From Marinobacter salsuginis (GTDB taxonomy: Bacteria; Pseudomonadota; Gammaproteobacteria; Pseudomonadales; Oleiphilaceae): a stretch of DNA of 64,000 bases. Every line of letters begins with the position of its first letter. Within the stretch, counting starts at the first letter, position 1. Shown piece by piece: positions 1 through 7,419 of this stretch. The stretch is from NCBI RefSeq assembly GCF_009617755.1, contig NZ_BGZH01000003.1, positions 62,001 through 126,000 on the forward strand. Reading direction: 5' to 3'. The notes beneath the pieces are model-generated. The model worked only from the letters and a program-made list of their open reading frames with translations. It ran no database searches and had not been told where the DNA came from. The position numbers and the translations under genes are program-made.

Positions 1-786
1 AGGAACCGAGATATCCATCGGGCACCTGAGCAGCCCGGTTTTCAGGAGATCGGCCACAAGGCTGTACCGCATCAATGCAATTCCCCTGCCCGCAAGCACC
101 GCTTCCACGAGCGTCGCTCCCTCGTTAACCCTCAGTATGATGGAGGAATCGGGTATTTGGGTGCCGAGTTTTTCCTGGAAGTCAGTCCACGAGCTCTCCA
201 GATCGGCTGACTCATCGATAAGCCAGGGCAGGCGCGCCAGTGATTCCCGGGTTACAGGCTTATTGTCAACGAGCATGCCATGACAGACAGGCATCAGTTT
301 TTCTTCCAGCAATAGCCTTGATTCGAGCCCGGGATAGTCGCCTTTCCCAAAACGAATCGCCAGATCGACCCCATCTCCCTGAAAACTCGTCAATTGCAGA
401 TTGGGTTGAAGGCTAAGCCTGATTTCCGGATGAGCCCGCTGGAATGACTCGATCCTTGGAACAAGCCAGCGGCTAGCGAAGGATGGAACGGTTGCGACGG
501 TCAATCGTCCTGGATCTGAATCGGGCCGGAACAGGGCAACTCCTCTTTCCAACTCCTGAAAGCCCGTTTCCACATAGCCTGAGAGCACCCTGCCCTCGTG
601 GGTCAATTCCACTTCGCGCGTCATGCGAACGAAGAGCTTCAGGCCCAGAAAATCTTCCAGGCCGCGAATATGAGTACTGACGGCTGCCTGGGAAATACTC
701 AGCGCCTCGGCCGCAGACTTGAAGCTCAGCTCCCTGGCCGCGTATCGGAACGCCTGCAGCGCCCGCAGAGGAGGGAGTTTCTGCAT
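1..786 (-). CDS. LysR-family regulator, GcvA-like (3' end outside window)
   Basis: This LysR-type transcription factor reads out of the left edge, so 262 codons are present and the C-terminus is missing. The N-terminus, MQKLPPLRALQAFRYAARE, is a typical winged helix-turn-helix start of the GcvA subgroup. The recognition helix region reads SAAEALSISQAAVSTHIRGLE, followed by LGLKLFVR. The substrate-binding domain begins near residue 90. The ATG at 786 is preferred; an in-frame GTG lies 12 bases upstream at 798. The gene is divergent from the phzF-like gene at 901 with 114 bases between them, so it probably controls that gene. The effector cannot be deduced. Confidence 0.9.
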   Translation of the reverse strand, partial: MQKLPPLRALQAFRYAARELSFKSAAEALSISQAAVSTHIRGLEDFLGLKLFVRMTREVELTHEGRVLSGYVETGFQELERGVALFRPDSDPGRLTVATVPSFASRWLVPRIESFQRAHPEIRLSLQPNLQLTSFQGDGVDLAIRFGKGDYPGLESRLLLEEKLMPVCHGMLVDNKPVTRESLARLPWLIDESADLESSWTDFQEKLGTQIPDSSIILRVNEGATLVEAVLAGRGIALMRYSLVADLLKTGLLRCPMDISVP

Positions 787-871
787 TCGTCTGCTCACCC
801 ATAGTTAACTTTTAATTAAGCATAGACCAGTTTTATCCGTTTGTTCCAGGAACCGGCCATTGAAAGAATCA

Positions 872-887
872 GGTGATACCAATCACC
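872..887. promoter_or_regulatory. Palindrome just upstream of the PhzF gene
   Basis: GGTGAT-ACCA-ATCACC is a perfect inverted repeat 13 bases before the ATG of the phzF-like gene. It could be an operator or a small RNA hairpin next to the ribosome binding site (GAGGAAC). Its function is inferred from position only. Confidence 0.35.
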
Positions 888-900
888 CGAGGAACATCAC

Positions 901-1776
901 ATGAAAATCGAAGTCCCCATAGTCAGCGCCTTTGTCGACGGCGAAGCCGGCGGAAATCCGGCAGGTGTCGTGTTGAATGCCGAACGATTCAGCTCTGAGC
1001 AAAAGCAGAAAATCGCTGCGGCAGTCGGATTGTCAGAAACCGCTTTCGTTTCACCTTCCAAATCTGCAGACATCAAGCTGGAATTCTTCACGCCTACCCA
1101 GCAGATCGCTCATTGCGGCCACGCAACAATTGCCACCTTCAGCTTTCTGAAACAAAACGGCTTGTTGGTTCGTGATCGGTCATCGAAAGAAACAATCGAT
1201 GGCCTGAGATCAGTCAATATGGAGAGCGACTCGGCCTACATGGAGCAAAGAGCACCCCGGTTCGAAACGCTTGGCGAGGATGATCTGCAAGCAACCCTCC
1301 AGTCCCTTGGCCTGGCCGCCGACGATCTGATCGAAGGGGCTGTGCCGATGTTGGTCAACACCGGCAATAGCTTCATCGTCATCGGCATTCGAGATAGCAA
1401 AACGATTAAAGGCCTTAAGCCAGATTTTGACCTCATTGAGAAACTCAGCGAATCCCTGGATCTGATCGGATTCTACGTGTTTTCCCTTGATGGCGTTGGC
1501 GATGGGAGGGACGCAGGAACCCGCATGTTTGCACCCCGCTATGGCATTCTGGAAGAGTCTGCAACGGGAATGGCGGCGGGCCCGCTCGCCTGTTATCTGC
1601 GTGAACAATTGGGCATGCAAAAGCACGAGTTCACAATCGAACAGGGACGCTGGATGGCCACACCCTCACCGAGCGTTATCAATGTGAGACTGACCATTGG
1701 AAACGACAACGGGATCGAGAACCTGTTCGCGGGTGGTCGGGGATCAATCAAAGAAGTCGTTCACCTGGACCTATGA
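901..1776 (+). CDS. PhzF-family isomerase-like protein
   Basis: This 291-residue protein belongs to the PhzF / diaminopimelate-epimerase-fold family. The N-terminus carries the family signature of a strand followed by GGNPAGVV and, at about residues 45-52, SETAFVSP, which includes the glutamate used as general acid/base in PhzF. FFTPTQQIAHCGHATIAT at about residues 62-79 is the conserved substrate-pocket segment. ESATGMAAGPLACYL near residue 220 matches the second-half motif. Length is usual for the family. No other phenazine genes are nearby, so this is most likely a PhzF-like isomerase of unknown substrate. A good RBS (GAGGAAC) precedes the ATG. The divergent LysR gene is the likely regulator. 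Confidence 0.88.
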   Translation: MKIEVPIVSAFVDGEAGGNPAGVVLNAERFSSEQKQKIAAAVGLSETAFVSPSKSADIKLEFFTPTQQIAHCGHATIATFSFLKQNGLLVRDRSSKETIDGLRSVNMESDSAYMEQRAPRFETLGEDDLQATLQSLGLAADDLIEGAVPMLVNTGNSFIVIGIRDSKTIKGLKPDFDLIEKLSESLDLIGFYVFSLDGVGDGRDAGTRMFAPRYGILEESATGMAAGPLACYLREQLGMQKHEFTIEQGRWMATPSPSVINVRLTIGNDNGIENLFAGGRGSIKEVVHLDL

Positions 1777-1784
1777 TGATTTGA

Positions 1785-1817
1785 AGACGAGCGCTATCAG
1801 CACGAAAGCGCTCGTCT
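1785..1817. terminator. Hairpin after the phzF-like gene
   Basis: An 11-base perfect stem (AGACGAGCGCT / AGCGCTCGTCT) with an 11-base loop lies 9 bases after the stop codon. It is not followed by a T-run, so it may stabilise the 3' end or act as a weak terminator. Confidence 0.45.
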
Positions 1818-1822
1818 AAACC

Positions 1823-1839
1823 CATCACCTGACTTGATG
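1823..1839. promoter_or_regulatory. Candidate LysR operator (site A), CATCA-N7-TGATG
   Basis: CATCACCTGACTTGATG is a spaced inverted repeat that contains ATC-N9-GAT, the core of nod boxes and of the general T-N11-A LysR pattern. It lies 111 bases upstream of the 47-residue peptide gene. The same architecture recurs at 3128 and 5873, near a NodD-type LysR gene at 3164-4117. Confidence 0.5.
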
Positions 1840-1950
1840 TGTTGTATACCGCAAAGCAATTTTTTCTGAAGACGGGAAACCAAGAGAATAACCATCAAGC
1901 CAATACGGCGATGCTGTTTAACTTAACTCTCCTGAAAGGTGGAATATCAC

Positions 1951-2094
1951 ATGAACGCAATCAACAAGTTCTTTCTCGTTTTCTCTGTCGTCGCTTTCTC
2001 TGCTTTCGCACAGGCCGAAGGTGTAAGCCAGGAAGATATCGATCGTGGCAACAACCCGGCCATCGAAACGGTCGAGCTCGGTATCAGCAACTAA
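1951..2094 (+). CDS. Small secreted peptide, 47 residues
   Basis: The gene encodes 47 residues starting MNAINKFFLVFSVVAFSAFAQA. This is a clear signal peptide, with cleavage likely after residue 22, and leaves a mature acidic peptide of about 25 residues beginning EGVSQEDIDRGNNPAI. There are no cysteines. An AAAGGTGG ribosome binding site stands 10 bases before the ATG and a strong terminator follows 17 bases after the stop, so this is a complete monocistronic unit. I do not recognise the family. A LysR-type operator candidate lies 111 bases upstream. The mature part does not match the two PYSGQxVIRG peptides elsewhere in the window. Confidence 0.72.
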   Translation: MNAINKFFLVFSVVAFSAFAQAEGVSQEDIDRGNNPAIETVELGISN

Positions 2095-2111
2095 GCTGAG
2101 CACACCGAAAA

Positions 2112-2141
2112 GGGGCGGTCATCACGACCGCCCCTTTTTTT
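2112..2141. terminator. Bidirectional rho-independent terminator
   Basis: A GC-rich stem, GGGGCGGTC / GACCGCCCC, is followed by a run of seven T on the plus strand. On the minus strand it is followed by TTTTC. It ends the 47-residue peptide transcript and probably also the convergent kinase transcript. Confidence 0.9.
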
Positions 2142-2208
2142 GCCTGCCTATTGATCCAGTTTCCTGCGCTGCGCTTAAGGGAAAAATGGAGCGGCAGAAC
2201 GCCGCTCT

Positions 2209-2967
2209 TCAGGTGAAAGACACAAGCACCAACAGTCCGAAAAACACGCTGATAACAGTCGTGACACCAGAAAGGTCCGCGCTGCCGGTGTCGCCTGTTA
2301 CCCACCGACGCGCAGCTTTCAGGAAACGTTTGGGCGTGTAGATGTTCTTGCGGTAATTGCTCTGATAGTAGTGCAGTAGAAACAACGGCATGGATTCCTT
2401 GTCGAAACGGTGCCACAGCTTCAGAACTCCGAGTATATCCTTGCGACAGGCCCAGCTCTGAACAGACGATGGCAGCCAGCTCAAAGGTATCGCCGAGCCG
2501 AAATCGATGATGGCCGGCGCTCCCTGGGCAGAAACCAGGATGTTTCCGGAATTGCCCAGATCCATGTGTACAACGCCATGCTGATGCAACGTTTTTACAT
2601 CGCTGAACAGCTTTGAAAAGAAGTTTGCAGGCACGCCATTGCTTGCCGCGACATCTTTTATCGACTTCCCTTCAATCAACCGGTAATGGATTGTCGGAGA
2701 GGCGTCGGACCGGCGACTTACCTGGTCTGGAGTGAAGTCGAGATGCTCAACTTTTTTCAGCATCCTGAGTTCGTGGGCGACCAGAAACCGGAAATAGTTG
2801 CCCAACAGGCCGTGGGAAAATCTGAACGCCTTGTAGACGTGTTTGTTGCCGCTGGCGTCCGAATCAACGGAGATGATTGGCTTATACCATTTCTGATTTG
2901 CGGCATCGTTGACTTTGATGGGCTCCAGGCCGGACCCCATTGACGGGCAGTTCACTTGACCGTTCAT
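2209..2967 (-). CDS. Kinase-fold protein (Kdo/RIO-like) with C-terminal membrane helix
   Basis: This protein of about 252 residues has a protein-kinase-like fold of the kind seen in LPS-core sugar kinases and RIO-like enzymes. The catalytic loop is VVHMDLGNSGNIL (HxD and downstream Asn) and the metal loop is IIDFGSA. The last 20 or so residues (TTVISVFFGLLVLVSF) form a hydrophobic segment that would anchor it to the membrane. The ATG at 2967 is chosen because GGAGGAGGGT precedes it directly; an upstream in-frame ATG at 3045 lacks this. An operator-like site lies about 160 bases upstream at 3128. I infer phosphorylation of an envelope sugar, but a protein substrate is possible. Confidence 0.72.
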   Translation of the reverse strand: MNGQVNCPSMGSGLEPIKVNDAANQKWYKPIISVDSDASGNKHVYKAFRFSHGLLGNYFRFLVAHELRMLKKVEHLDFTPDQVSRRSDASPTIHYRLIEGKSIKDVAASNGVPANFFSKLFSDVKTLHQHGVVHMDLGNSGNILVSAQGAPAIIDFGSAIPLSWLPSSVQSWACRKDILGVLKLWHRFDKESMPLFLLHYYQSNYRKNIYTPKRFLKAARRWVTGDTGSADLSGVTTVISVFFGLLVLVSFT

Positions 2968-3127
2968 ACCCTCCTCCCAATTCGTGAAGAACTCAGATAA
3001 TTGGGGCAAGAGGACCGAACTGGGCGTCTCCCAACCGGCACTCATGCCGATGCCGCTGCTAGCGTCATCTGGGGAGCATTATTGGGAGTTTCCGGGATCC
3101 TGAATAATTCCGTTGCTGTATCTTTGT

Positions 3128-3144
3128 CATCACGAAAAATGATG
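3128..3144. promoter_or_regulatory. Candidate LysR operator (site B), CATCA-N7-TGATG
   Basis: CATCACGAAAAATGATG, extendable to a perfect TCATCA-N7-TGATGA, lies between the stop of the NodD-type LysR gene and the kinase gene transcribed on the same strand. It has the same spacing as sites A and C and resembles site C in its A-rich centre. It is placed to control the kinase promoter. Confidence 0.55.
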
Positions 3145-3163
3145 ACTGCCTCTGGCCAACCGC

Positions 3164-4117
3164 TCAGGCGATGGCTTTTGCAGGCGAAAGACCGCAAGGC
3201 GAGTTGGTCATGATGTCATGCCATCGTTCTCGCAGCAGCCGCTCCACGTGGTCCCGCAACCAGACAATGCCGGGGTCACGATCATGGCGCGTGTGCCAGA
3301 TAAGGTACAGGCTGGTCGGGTCGACTTCGAAAGGAAGCTGCCCCATCCACAGGCCATCCACGAACCCACAATCCTGGCTGATCAATTCGGGAACCGCGGC
3401 GATGAGATTCGAATCCCGTAGAACCTGGGGAACAATCGAAAAATGGTTGACCGTCGCGGCAATGCGCCGGTTCTGGCCCTTCTGGTCGAGGTAGCTATCC
3501 ACGAAGCCATGGGCATCGCCGGACATTGTCACCAGCAGGTGCCGGGCCTCGAGAAATTCCTCCATGGTAATCTGTCGGCCAGCCAGGGGGTGGTCGGCGC
3601 GCATCGCCAGAACATAACCGCCCTCAAAAAGCCACGTACTGCGCAGACTGTGATCATGTTGGGTCAGCATACCGACCGCCAGATCCACGTGGGCCTCGCG
3701 CAAGTCGTCGTAGGTGCCTTCGGGCGTATAGGGCACCGCGTGGATATCAACACCAGGCGCCTGCTCCTCCAGCAACTCAATTAACTGCCGCCAGATCATT
3801 TCAACAATCACATCCGTCACGGCAATCCGGAATTTTCGCTTTGATGTGGCCGGATCAAATTGCGTGGCGCTGACTGCGTTGGTCAATGCGTACATATGGT
3901 CGCCTACCTGATCCCACAGGCTGAGCGCATAGGATGTTGGCTCTATATTGCGGCCCTTTCGCACAAACAATGGGTCGTTCCAGATCTGGCGCATCCGGGA
4001 AATCGCATTCGATACCGCAGGCTGGGTCATGGCAAGCCGATCTGCTGCGCGGGTTACGGAGCGCTCGGTCATGATCGCATCAAAGATGTACAGCAGCTGG
4101 AGTTCTTGCGTTTTCAT
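3164..4117 (-). CDS. LysR-family regulator, NodD/LeuO-type
   Basis: This 317-residue regulator has an N-terminal helix-turn-helix (TRAADRLAMTQPAVSNAISRMR, about residues 20-41) and the NodD-class continuation WNDPLFVRKGRNIEPT. The effector domain follows from about residue 95. It is a close paralogue of the regulator at 20752-21732: both share the opening MKxQELxLLxxFxAIMTE and the C-terminal LIWHTRHDRDPGI-type segment. Both paralogues have a secreted-peptide gene nearby, and the nod-box-like ATC-N9-GAT sites at 1823, 3128 and 5873 surround this copy. I infer that it controls the kinase, peptide and lpxR genes. The effector is unknown. Confidence 0.93.
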   Translation of the reverse strand: MKTQELQLLYIFDAIMTERSVTRAADRLAMTQPAVSNAISRMRQIWNDPLFVRKGRNIEPTSYALSLWDQVGDHMYALTNAVSATQFDPATSKRKFRIAVTDVIVEMIWRQLIELLEEQAPGVDIHAVPYTPEGTYDDLREAHVDLAVGMLTQHDHSLRSTWLFEGGYVLAMRADHPLAGRQITMEEFLEARHLLVTMSGDAHGFVDSYLDQKGQNRRIAATVNHFSIVPQVLRDSNLIAAVPELISQDCGFVDGLWMGQLPFEVDPTSLYLIWHTRHDRDPGIVWLRDHVERLLRERWHDIMTNSPCGLSPAKAIA

Positions 4118-4168
4118 TCAATGTTCCTGGGGAATGGGTCCGGTCAAGTCTGGCTTGGAAGTGCCTGG

Positions 4169-4182
4169 ACCGCAATTGCGGT
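4169..4182. promoter_or_regulatory. 14-base perfect palindrome upstream of the LysR gene
   Basis: ACCGCAATTGCGGT is a perfect palindrome 52 bases upstream of the LysR start, between it and the thioredoxin gene. It is a candidate operator. It could equally be part of an RNA hairpin. Confidence 0.35.
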
Positions 4183-4221
4183 ATGTATTTAGGCGTGGTT
4201 TTCTTGAGTAAGAAGCGAAGA

Positions 4222-4241
4222 AGCCTCCCGATCGGGAGGCT
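4222..4241 (-). terminator. Terminator of the thioredoxin gene
   Basis: AGCCTCCCGATCGGGAGGCT is a perfect 20-base palindrome 11 bases beyond the thioredoxin stop codon. On the minus strand it is followed by the pyrimidine-rich TCTTCGCTTCTT. Confidence 0.75.
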
Positions 4242-4252
4242 TTGGGTAAGGT

Positions 4253-4576
4253 TTACAGATTCCCTTTTACGAAAGTTCTCAGCTCACTCAGGCTCCCAGC
4301 TCCGGTCTTTTGGGCAACAACGCCGCCTTCTTGAAACAGCGCCAGAGTCGGAATACCTCGGATACGCATCTTTGCCGTTATATCGGGGCTGTCGTCCACG
4401 TTCACTTTGGCGATGGTCAACTGCTCGCCAAATTCATCAGCGATTGCCTCCAGCATGGGGGCGACGGTCTTGCAGGGGCCGCACCAGGGCGCCCAGAAGT
4501 CGACCAGTACGGGGCGATCACTCTGAACAACCGCTTGCTCAAAATTCACATCTGTTACTTCTATCATGTTGCTCAT
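4253..4576 (-). CDS. Thioredoxin
   Basis: This is a 107-residue classical thioredoxin. The active site WCGPC is at about residues 30-34, inside the conserved VLVDFWAPWCGPCK, and the cis-proline loop is GIPTL. Length and motifs match cytosolic disulfide reductases reduced by thioredoxin reductase. The ATG at 4576 has GAGG seven to eight bases upstream; a start two codons earlier at 4582 is less likely. It is monocistronic with its own terminator, between lpxR and the NodD-type LysR gene. A second, different thioredoxin sits in the bufferin operon. Confidence 0.95.
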   Translation of the reverse strand: MSNMIEVTDVNFEQAVVQSDRPVLVDFWAPWCGPCKTVAPMLEAIADEFGEQLTIAKVNVDDSPDITAKMRIRGIPTLALFQEGGVVAQKTGAGSLSELRTFVKGNL

Positions 4577-4693
4577 CGGCAAACCTCTTCTCTGTAAAAA
4601 CCTGTTTCAAACACTGAAGCCTTCTGTTGGCGAAAGCCAATAGCGGGACTGTATAAGTTGTATTTCTTCTGATGATGATTCCCTCCCCGGCTC

Positions 4694-5719
4694 TTACAGT
4701 CGCTTGCTAAAAACCAGCCCACCCCACGCCAGCGTGCGGTTCCCTGTACCGGATTTGATTTCGGAACTCTGTACACGCAGCACATAACTCAATTCAGTGC
4801 CTGCCAGGAAGCTGTGGGTGTAGCCCGCCCACACTTCTGCCAGCAGAATGTTCAGATCGTTGGCATCCAGTTCGTGGTCTGAGTCACGAAACTGCCCCTG
4901 AAGAAAAGCGTTATAGGCCCGAGCTTTTACCGACAAGCCGCCCCAGAAATAGTGTTCACGTCCCCCTGGAGCTGATACCCCGGGCGCTCGTTCGCCGTAA
5001 GCCATCAACTCCGGATTAAAGCGGTTATCCGGGGAGGAAATCAGACCATCCCGGAAGACGAGTGCCGCACCAAACTCAGTCAGGTATCCGGCTGATCCAA
5101 AATACGTCACTTTGAACTGTTGGTCTGATTCGCTGGCATCCAGATATTGGTGGTACGCCGCAGAGTACCGAAAAGTCGGTTCACCACCATTCGAGATCTG
5201 ATGATCCCAACCGTTCGCACGATCGCTACCCACTATTTTGTGCACTGCGTTCTGGCCGGATTTGAGGATATCAAGCCCGAGTACGCCAACCGTCATAGAT
5301 GTTGTCCACCCCGAATCAGCGCCTGGCGTCTGGTAGCTCTGGCTTGAGGAAAAGTAAACCAGGCTGCTGTATGGTCGATCGCTACGATCAATTGCCGATT
5401 CCTTGATTTCCTCGGGCGTAAAGCCGTAAACACCCAGTTCAAGTGCGGCACTCCCCGGTTCTCCAACCTCCCCGCCCAGCTGAGGCAGCAAAACACTGTC
5501 CAACCCCTGACTCACACTGGACACCGGGTTACGGATGAAATCCTCTGAATTGGAAGAATAGGTAATCGCAACACCGGCTGTGTAATCCCGATCTGTCTGT
5601 GTTGGCGCAAACAGGTCATTATCAGTAGAGAGCGCAAGCACAGAATCAGCAGACTCGGCCTGCACAGTTGAAGCCATAGCCACAGCCAGAAGAGAAACGG
5701 TCAAGAAACGAAAAACCAT
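4694..5719 (-). CDS. lpxR: LpxR-family outer-membrane lipid A deacylase (DUF2219)
   Basis: The 341-residue precursor has a 21-residue signal peptide ending VQA. Near the mature N-terminus it carries the LpxR signature TDNDLF followed by DRDYTAG, which contains the Asn-Asp pair and the following active-site region of Salmonella LpxR. The rest alternates aromatic and small residues as in a beta-barrel and ends in an aromatic-rich strand. LpxR removes the 3'-linked acyloxyacyl group from lipid A on the outer leaflet. The ATG at 5719 has GGAG six bases upstream; the longer frame begins with TTG. The gene is divergent from the repeat-peptide gene at 6012, with operator site C in the gap. Confidence 0.85.
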   Translation of the reverse strand: MVFRFLTVSLLAVAMASTVQAESADSVLALSTDNDLFAPTQTDRDYTAGVAITYSSNSEDFIRNPVSSVSQGLDSVLLPQLGGEVGEPGSAALELGVYGFTPEEIKESAIDRSDRPYSSLVYFSSSQSYQTPGADSGWTTSMTVGVLGLDILKSGQNAVHKIVGSDRANGWDHQISNGGEPTFRYSAAYHQYLDASESDQQFKVTYFGSAGYLTEFGAALVFRDGLISSPDNRFNPELMAYGERAPGVSAPGGREHYFWGGLSVKARAYNAFLQGQFRDSDHELDANDLNILLAEVWAGYTHSFLAGTELSYVLRVQSSEIKSGTGNRTLAWGGLVFSKRL

Positions 5720-5872
5720 AGCCAACTCCGAAAATGTGTCGGTAAAAACGTTGGCTGCTATTTTTCGAATACCGGGCCCGCACGACTAATCAAGCGTCGA
5801 TATTTAAAACATCACTTGCGCTTATAAATAAGTAGTAATACGAGTGCCTTTTAGGGTCTTACGGCCACGCTT

Positions 5873-5889
5873 CATCACTGAAAATGATG
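5873..5889. promoter_or_regulatory. Candidate LysR operator (site C), CATCA-N7-TGATG
   Basis: CATCACTGAAAATGATG lies in the gap between divergent lpxR (start 5719) and the repeat-peptide gene (start 6012). It shares CATCAC and TGATG, with the same seven-base spacing, with sites at 1823 and 3128. It could serve either or both promoters. The rest of this gap, 5720-6011, is AT-rich and I see no gene in it. Confidence 0.55.
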
Positions 5890-6011
5890 CTTTCCATACT
5901 GTTTCAGAATTATTCCTCCACCTTCTCCATCCACATAATTCGCTCATCTGATATCCGAGCCATTGGGGCCTCGGAGTCAGCTGAACCGACTAACACTATG
6001 GAGAATTGAAA

Positions 6012-6263
6012 ATGCGTAAATTTGCACTGATTACCCTCGCTTCACTCGTTACCATCGCTGCCCTGCCCGCCCATGCAACCCTCGCAGACCGGAAATCCGA
6101 TCAGCCGCGTTCCGAGCAGGTCCAACCTGCGCCCTACAGTGGCCAGATCGTGATTCGTGGCGAGATCCAGAACCGGGACGCTAACCACGAGAATGCAGAA
6201 CCGGCTCCCTACAGCGGTCAAATTGTCATTCGTGGTGAAGTACGTTCTGGCACCCACGGTTAA
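6012..6263 (+). CDS. Secreted peptide with two PAPYSGQIVIRGE repeats
   Basis: This 83-residue precursor has a signal peptide (residues 1 to about 22, ending PAHA), then LADRKSD at 24-30, then two exact copies of PAPYSGQIVIRGE at about 39-51 and 64-76, separated by a charged Asn-rich linker. There are no cysteines. LADRKSD and PYSGQxVIRG are shared with the 56-residue peptide at 20505-20675, so both belong to one family that I do not recognise. The ATG at 6012 has TGGAG eight bases upstream; the frame also opens with a TTG at 6006. It is a monocistronic unit with its own terminator, divergent from lpxR. Function is unknown. Confidence 0.82.
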   Translation: MRKFALITLASLVTIAALPAHATLADRKSDQPRSEQVQPAPYSGQIVIRGEIQNRDANHENAEPAPYSGQIVIRGEVRSGTHG

Positions 6264-6289
6264 GCGTTAGACATTTCATCTGCGTCTTG

Positions 6290-6311
6290 GCACCAGGGAT
6301 GGTGCGTTTTT
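6290..6311 (+). terminator. Terminator of the repeat-peptide gene
   Basis: A short stem GCACC / GGTGC with a six-base loop is followed by GTTTTTCC, 26 bases after the stop codon. Confidence 0.65.
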
Positions 6312-6333
6312 CCTGATCCGATACCATTTCGGA

Positions 6334-7164
6334 CTAAGGCCTGAACGGTGAATTCGAAAATTCAACAATTTCCTTAATGACCTCAGGTTTTTGCAAAAGC
6401 CGGCTATGGCCATAACCCGTTGTATGGGTCAAACGGCTCCTCGGGAACGCCGCGTGCAGTGCTCTGGATTCCGCAACCGGAACCTCGGTATCCCGGTCAT
6501 CGTGAATCAACAACACGGGTGTTTCGATCGAGGGGGCCAATGCAACAAGATCCAGTCGGTCGACACTCAATCCCACCGTTCTTTCCATATCGTTTACGAA
6601 CAGACGTTTACTGCGTTCCCCAAGGTTTACGAAATTGGCGAACCGGCTCAGGACCCCCTCAATCGTTGCCGGTCCAGAAACCAGTACCAGGCGTTCAAAG
6701 CAGTTTCTGGTGGACTGGGCATAAACAAGCGCAGCGGCTCCCAATGAATGGCCAACCCCAACGTCGAAAGACGAGCCAGCGTATTGATGAGCTTCCAGTA
6801 CAGCCTCGATAAACCGCCCCGGATGTGATTCGGTGGCCGGCGACTCACCATGCCCTGCCGGATGCACCGCGTAGATGGTGTATTCCTGGGGATCAATCTC
6901 ACTGATCAAATCCTTGAATTGCCCGATCCAGCCGGACCACCCGTGCAAGAGCAGGATTTTCTTTGGGCCAACTCCGTAGATCGAGAGTAGACCGTCATTA
7001 CTGAGCGGCACGACTCGTTCGAACAGCGTTCGGGATGAATTTCTGCGTTCTGTCTTGATTCGTGGGCTGGTCATAAGTTCGACAGCTTTTGAAGCCGCTT
7101 TTGCTGGCATCAATCGGCTGTAGAAACCGAAAGCAGCCTGGAACACAGTAAGCGAAAGGTTCAT
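6334..7164 (-). CDS. Alpha/beta-hydrolase
   Basis: This 276-residue protein has an alpha/beta-hydrolase fold. LLLHGWSGW forms the oxyanion region, GVGHSLGAAAL is the nucleophile elbow (GHSLG, serine nucleophile), an acidic residue lies in LLIHDDRDTEVP, and the likely catalytic histidine is in TGYGHSRLL near the C-terminus. Substrate is unknown. A 29-residue amphipathic N-terminus precedes the domain. The ATG at 7164 is chosen because GAGGAAACGAAC precedes it; the open frame extends upstream to 7398 without a ribosome binding site. The gap to the divergent glutaredoxin gene (7165-7419) holds the promoters; no gene is visible there. Confidence 0.88.
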   Translation of the reverse strand: MNLSLTVFQAAFGFYSRLMPAKAASKAVELMTSPRIKTERRNSSRTLFERVVPLSNDGLLSIYGVGPKKILLLHGWSGWIGQFKDLISEIDPQEYTIYAVHPAGHGESPATESHPGRFIEAVLEAHQYAGSSFDVGVGHSLGAAALVYAQSTRNCFERLVLVSGPATIEGVLSRFANFVNLGERSKRLFVNDMERTVGLSVDRLDLVALAPSIETPVLLIHDDRDTEVPVAESRALHAAFPRSRLTHTTGYGHSRLLQKPEVIKEIVEFSNSPFRP

Positions 7165-7419
7165 GTTCGTTTCCTCAGTCTGATGAACAATGAATCGTCG
7201 ATTGAGCGGAACCGCTTTCCGTCTCGAATCGGTTTTCATAAAGTGTATATACATTCTAATCAGAGCTGCAAGCAGAATTGTATATTTCTTGCCCAACGTC
7301 CTTCTTCGCGAACAGGGTCCCCCTGAAACAGATGGACAACTATTCCAACCGTCCTGCCGCCTCCAGCGTGCCTGAACAACAGAGAATGGCAGGCACATTC
7401 ACTACGAAGGAGACAGTCC

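Noticed and set aside
473..802. 109-codon open frame on the minus strand near the left edge
   Set aside because: It is out of frame with the LysR gene that occupies 1-786 and lacks any family pattern.
901..1776. Phenazine biosynthesis locus
   Set aside because: Only a PhzF-family gene is present, with no phzA/B/C/D/E/G neighbours. PhzF-like proteins are common outside phenazine pathways.
5884..6009. Short plus-strand frame in the lpxR / repeat-peptide gap
   Set aside because: It has no RBS and no signal or domain features, and it ends just before the real peptide start. The region is better read as promoter and operator.
6042..6257. 71-codon minus-strand frame opposite the repeat peptide
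   Set aside because: It is antisense to a gene with signal peptide, RBS, terminator and a paralogue elsewhere, and has none of these itself.
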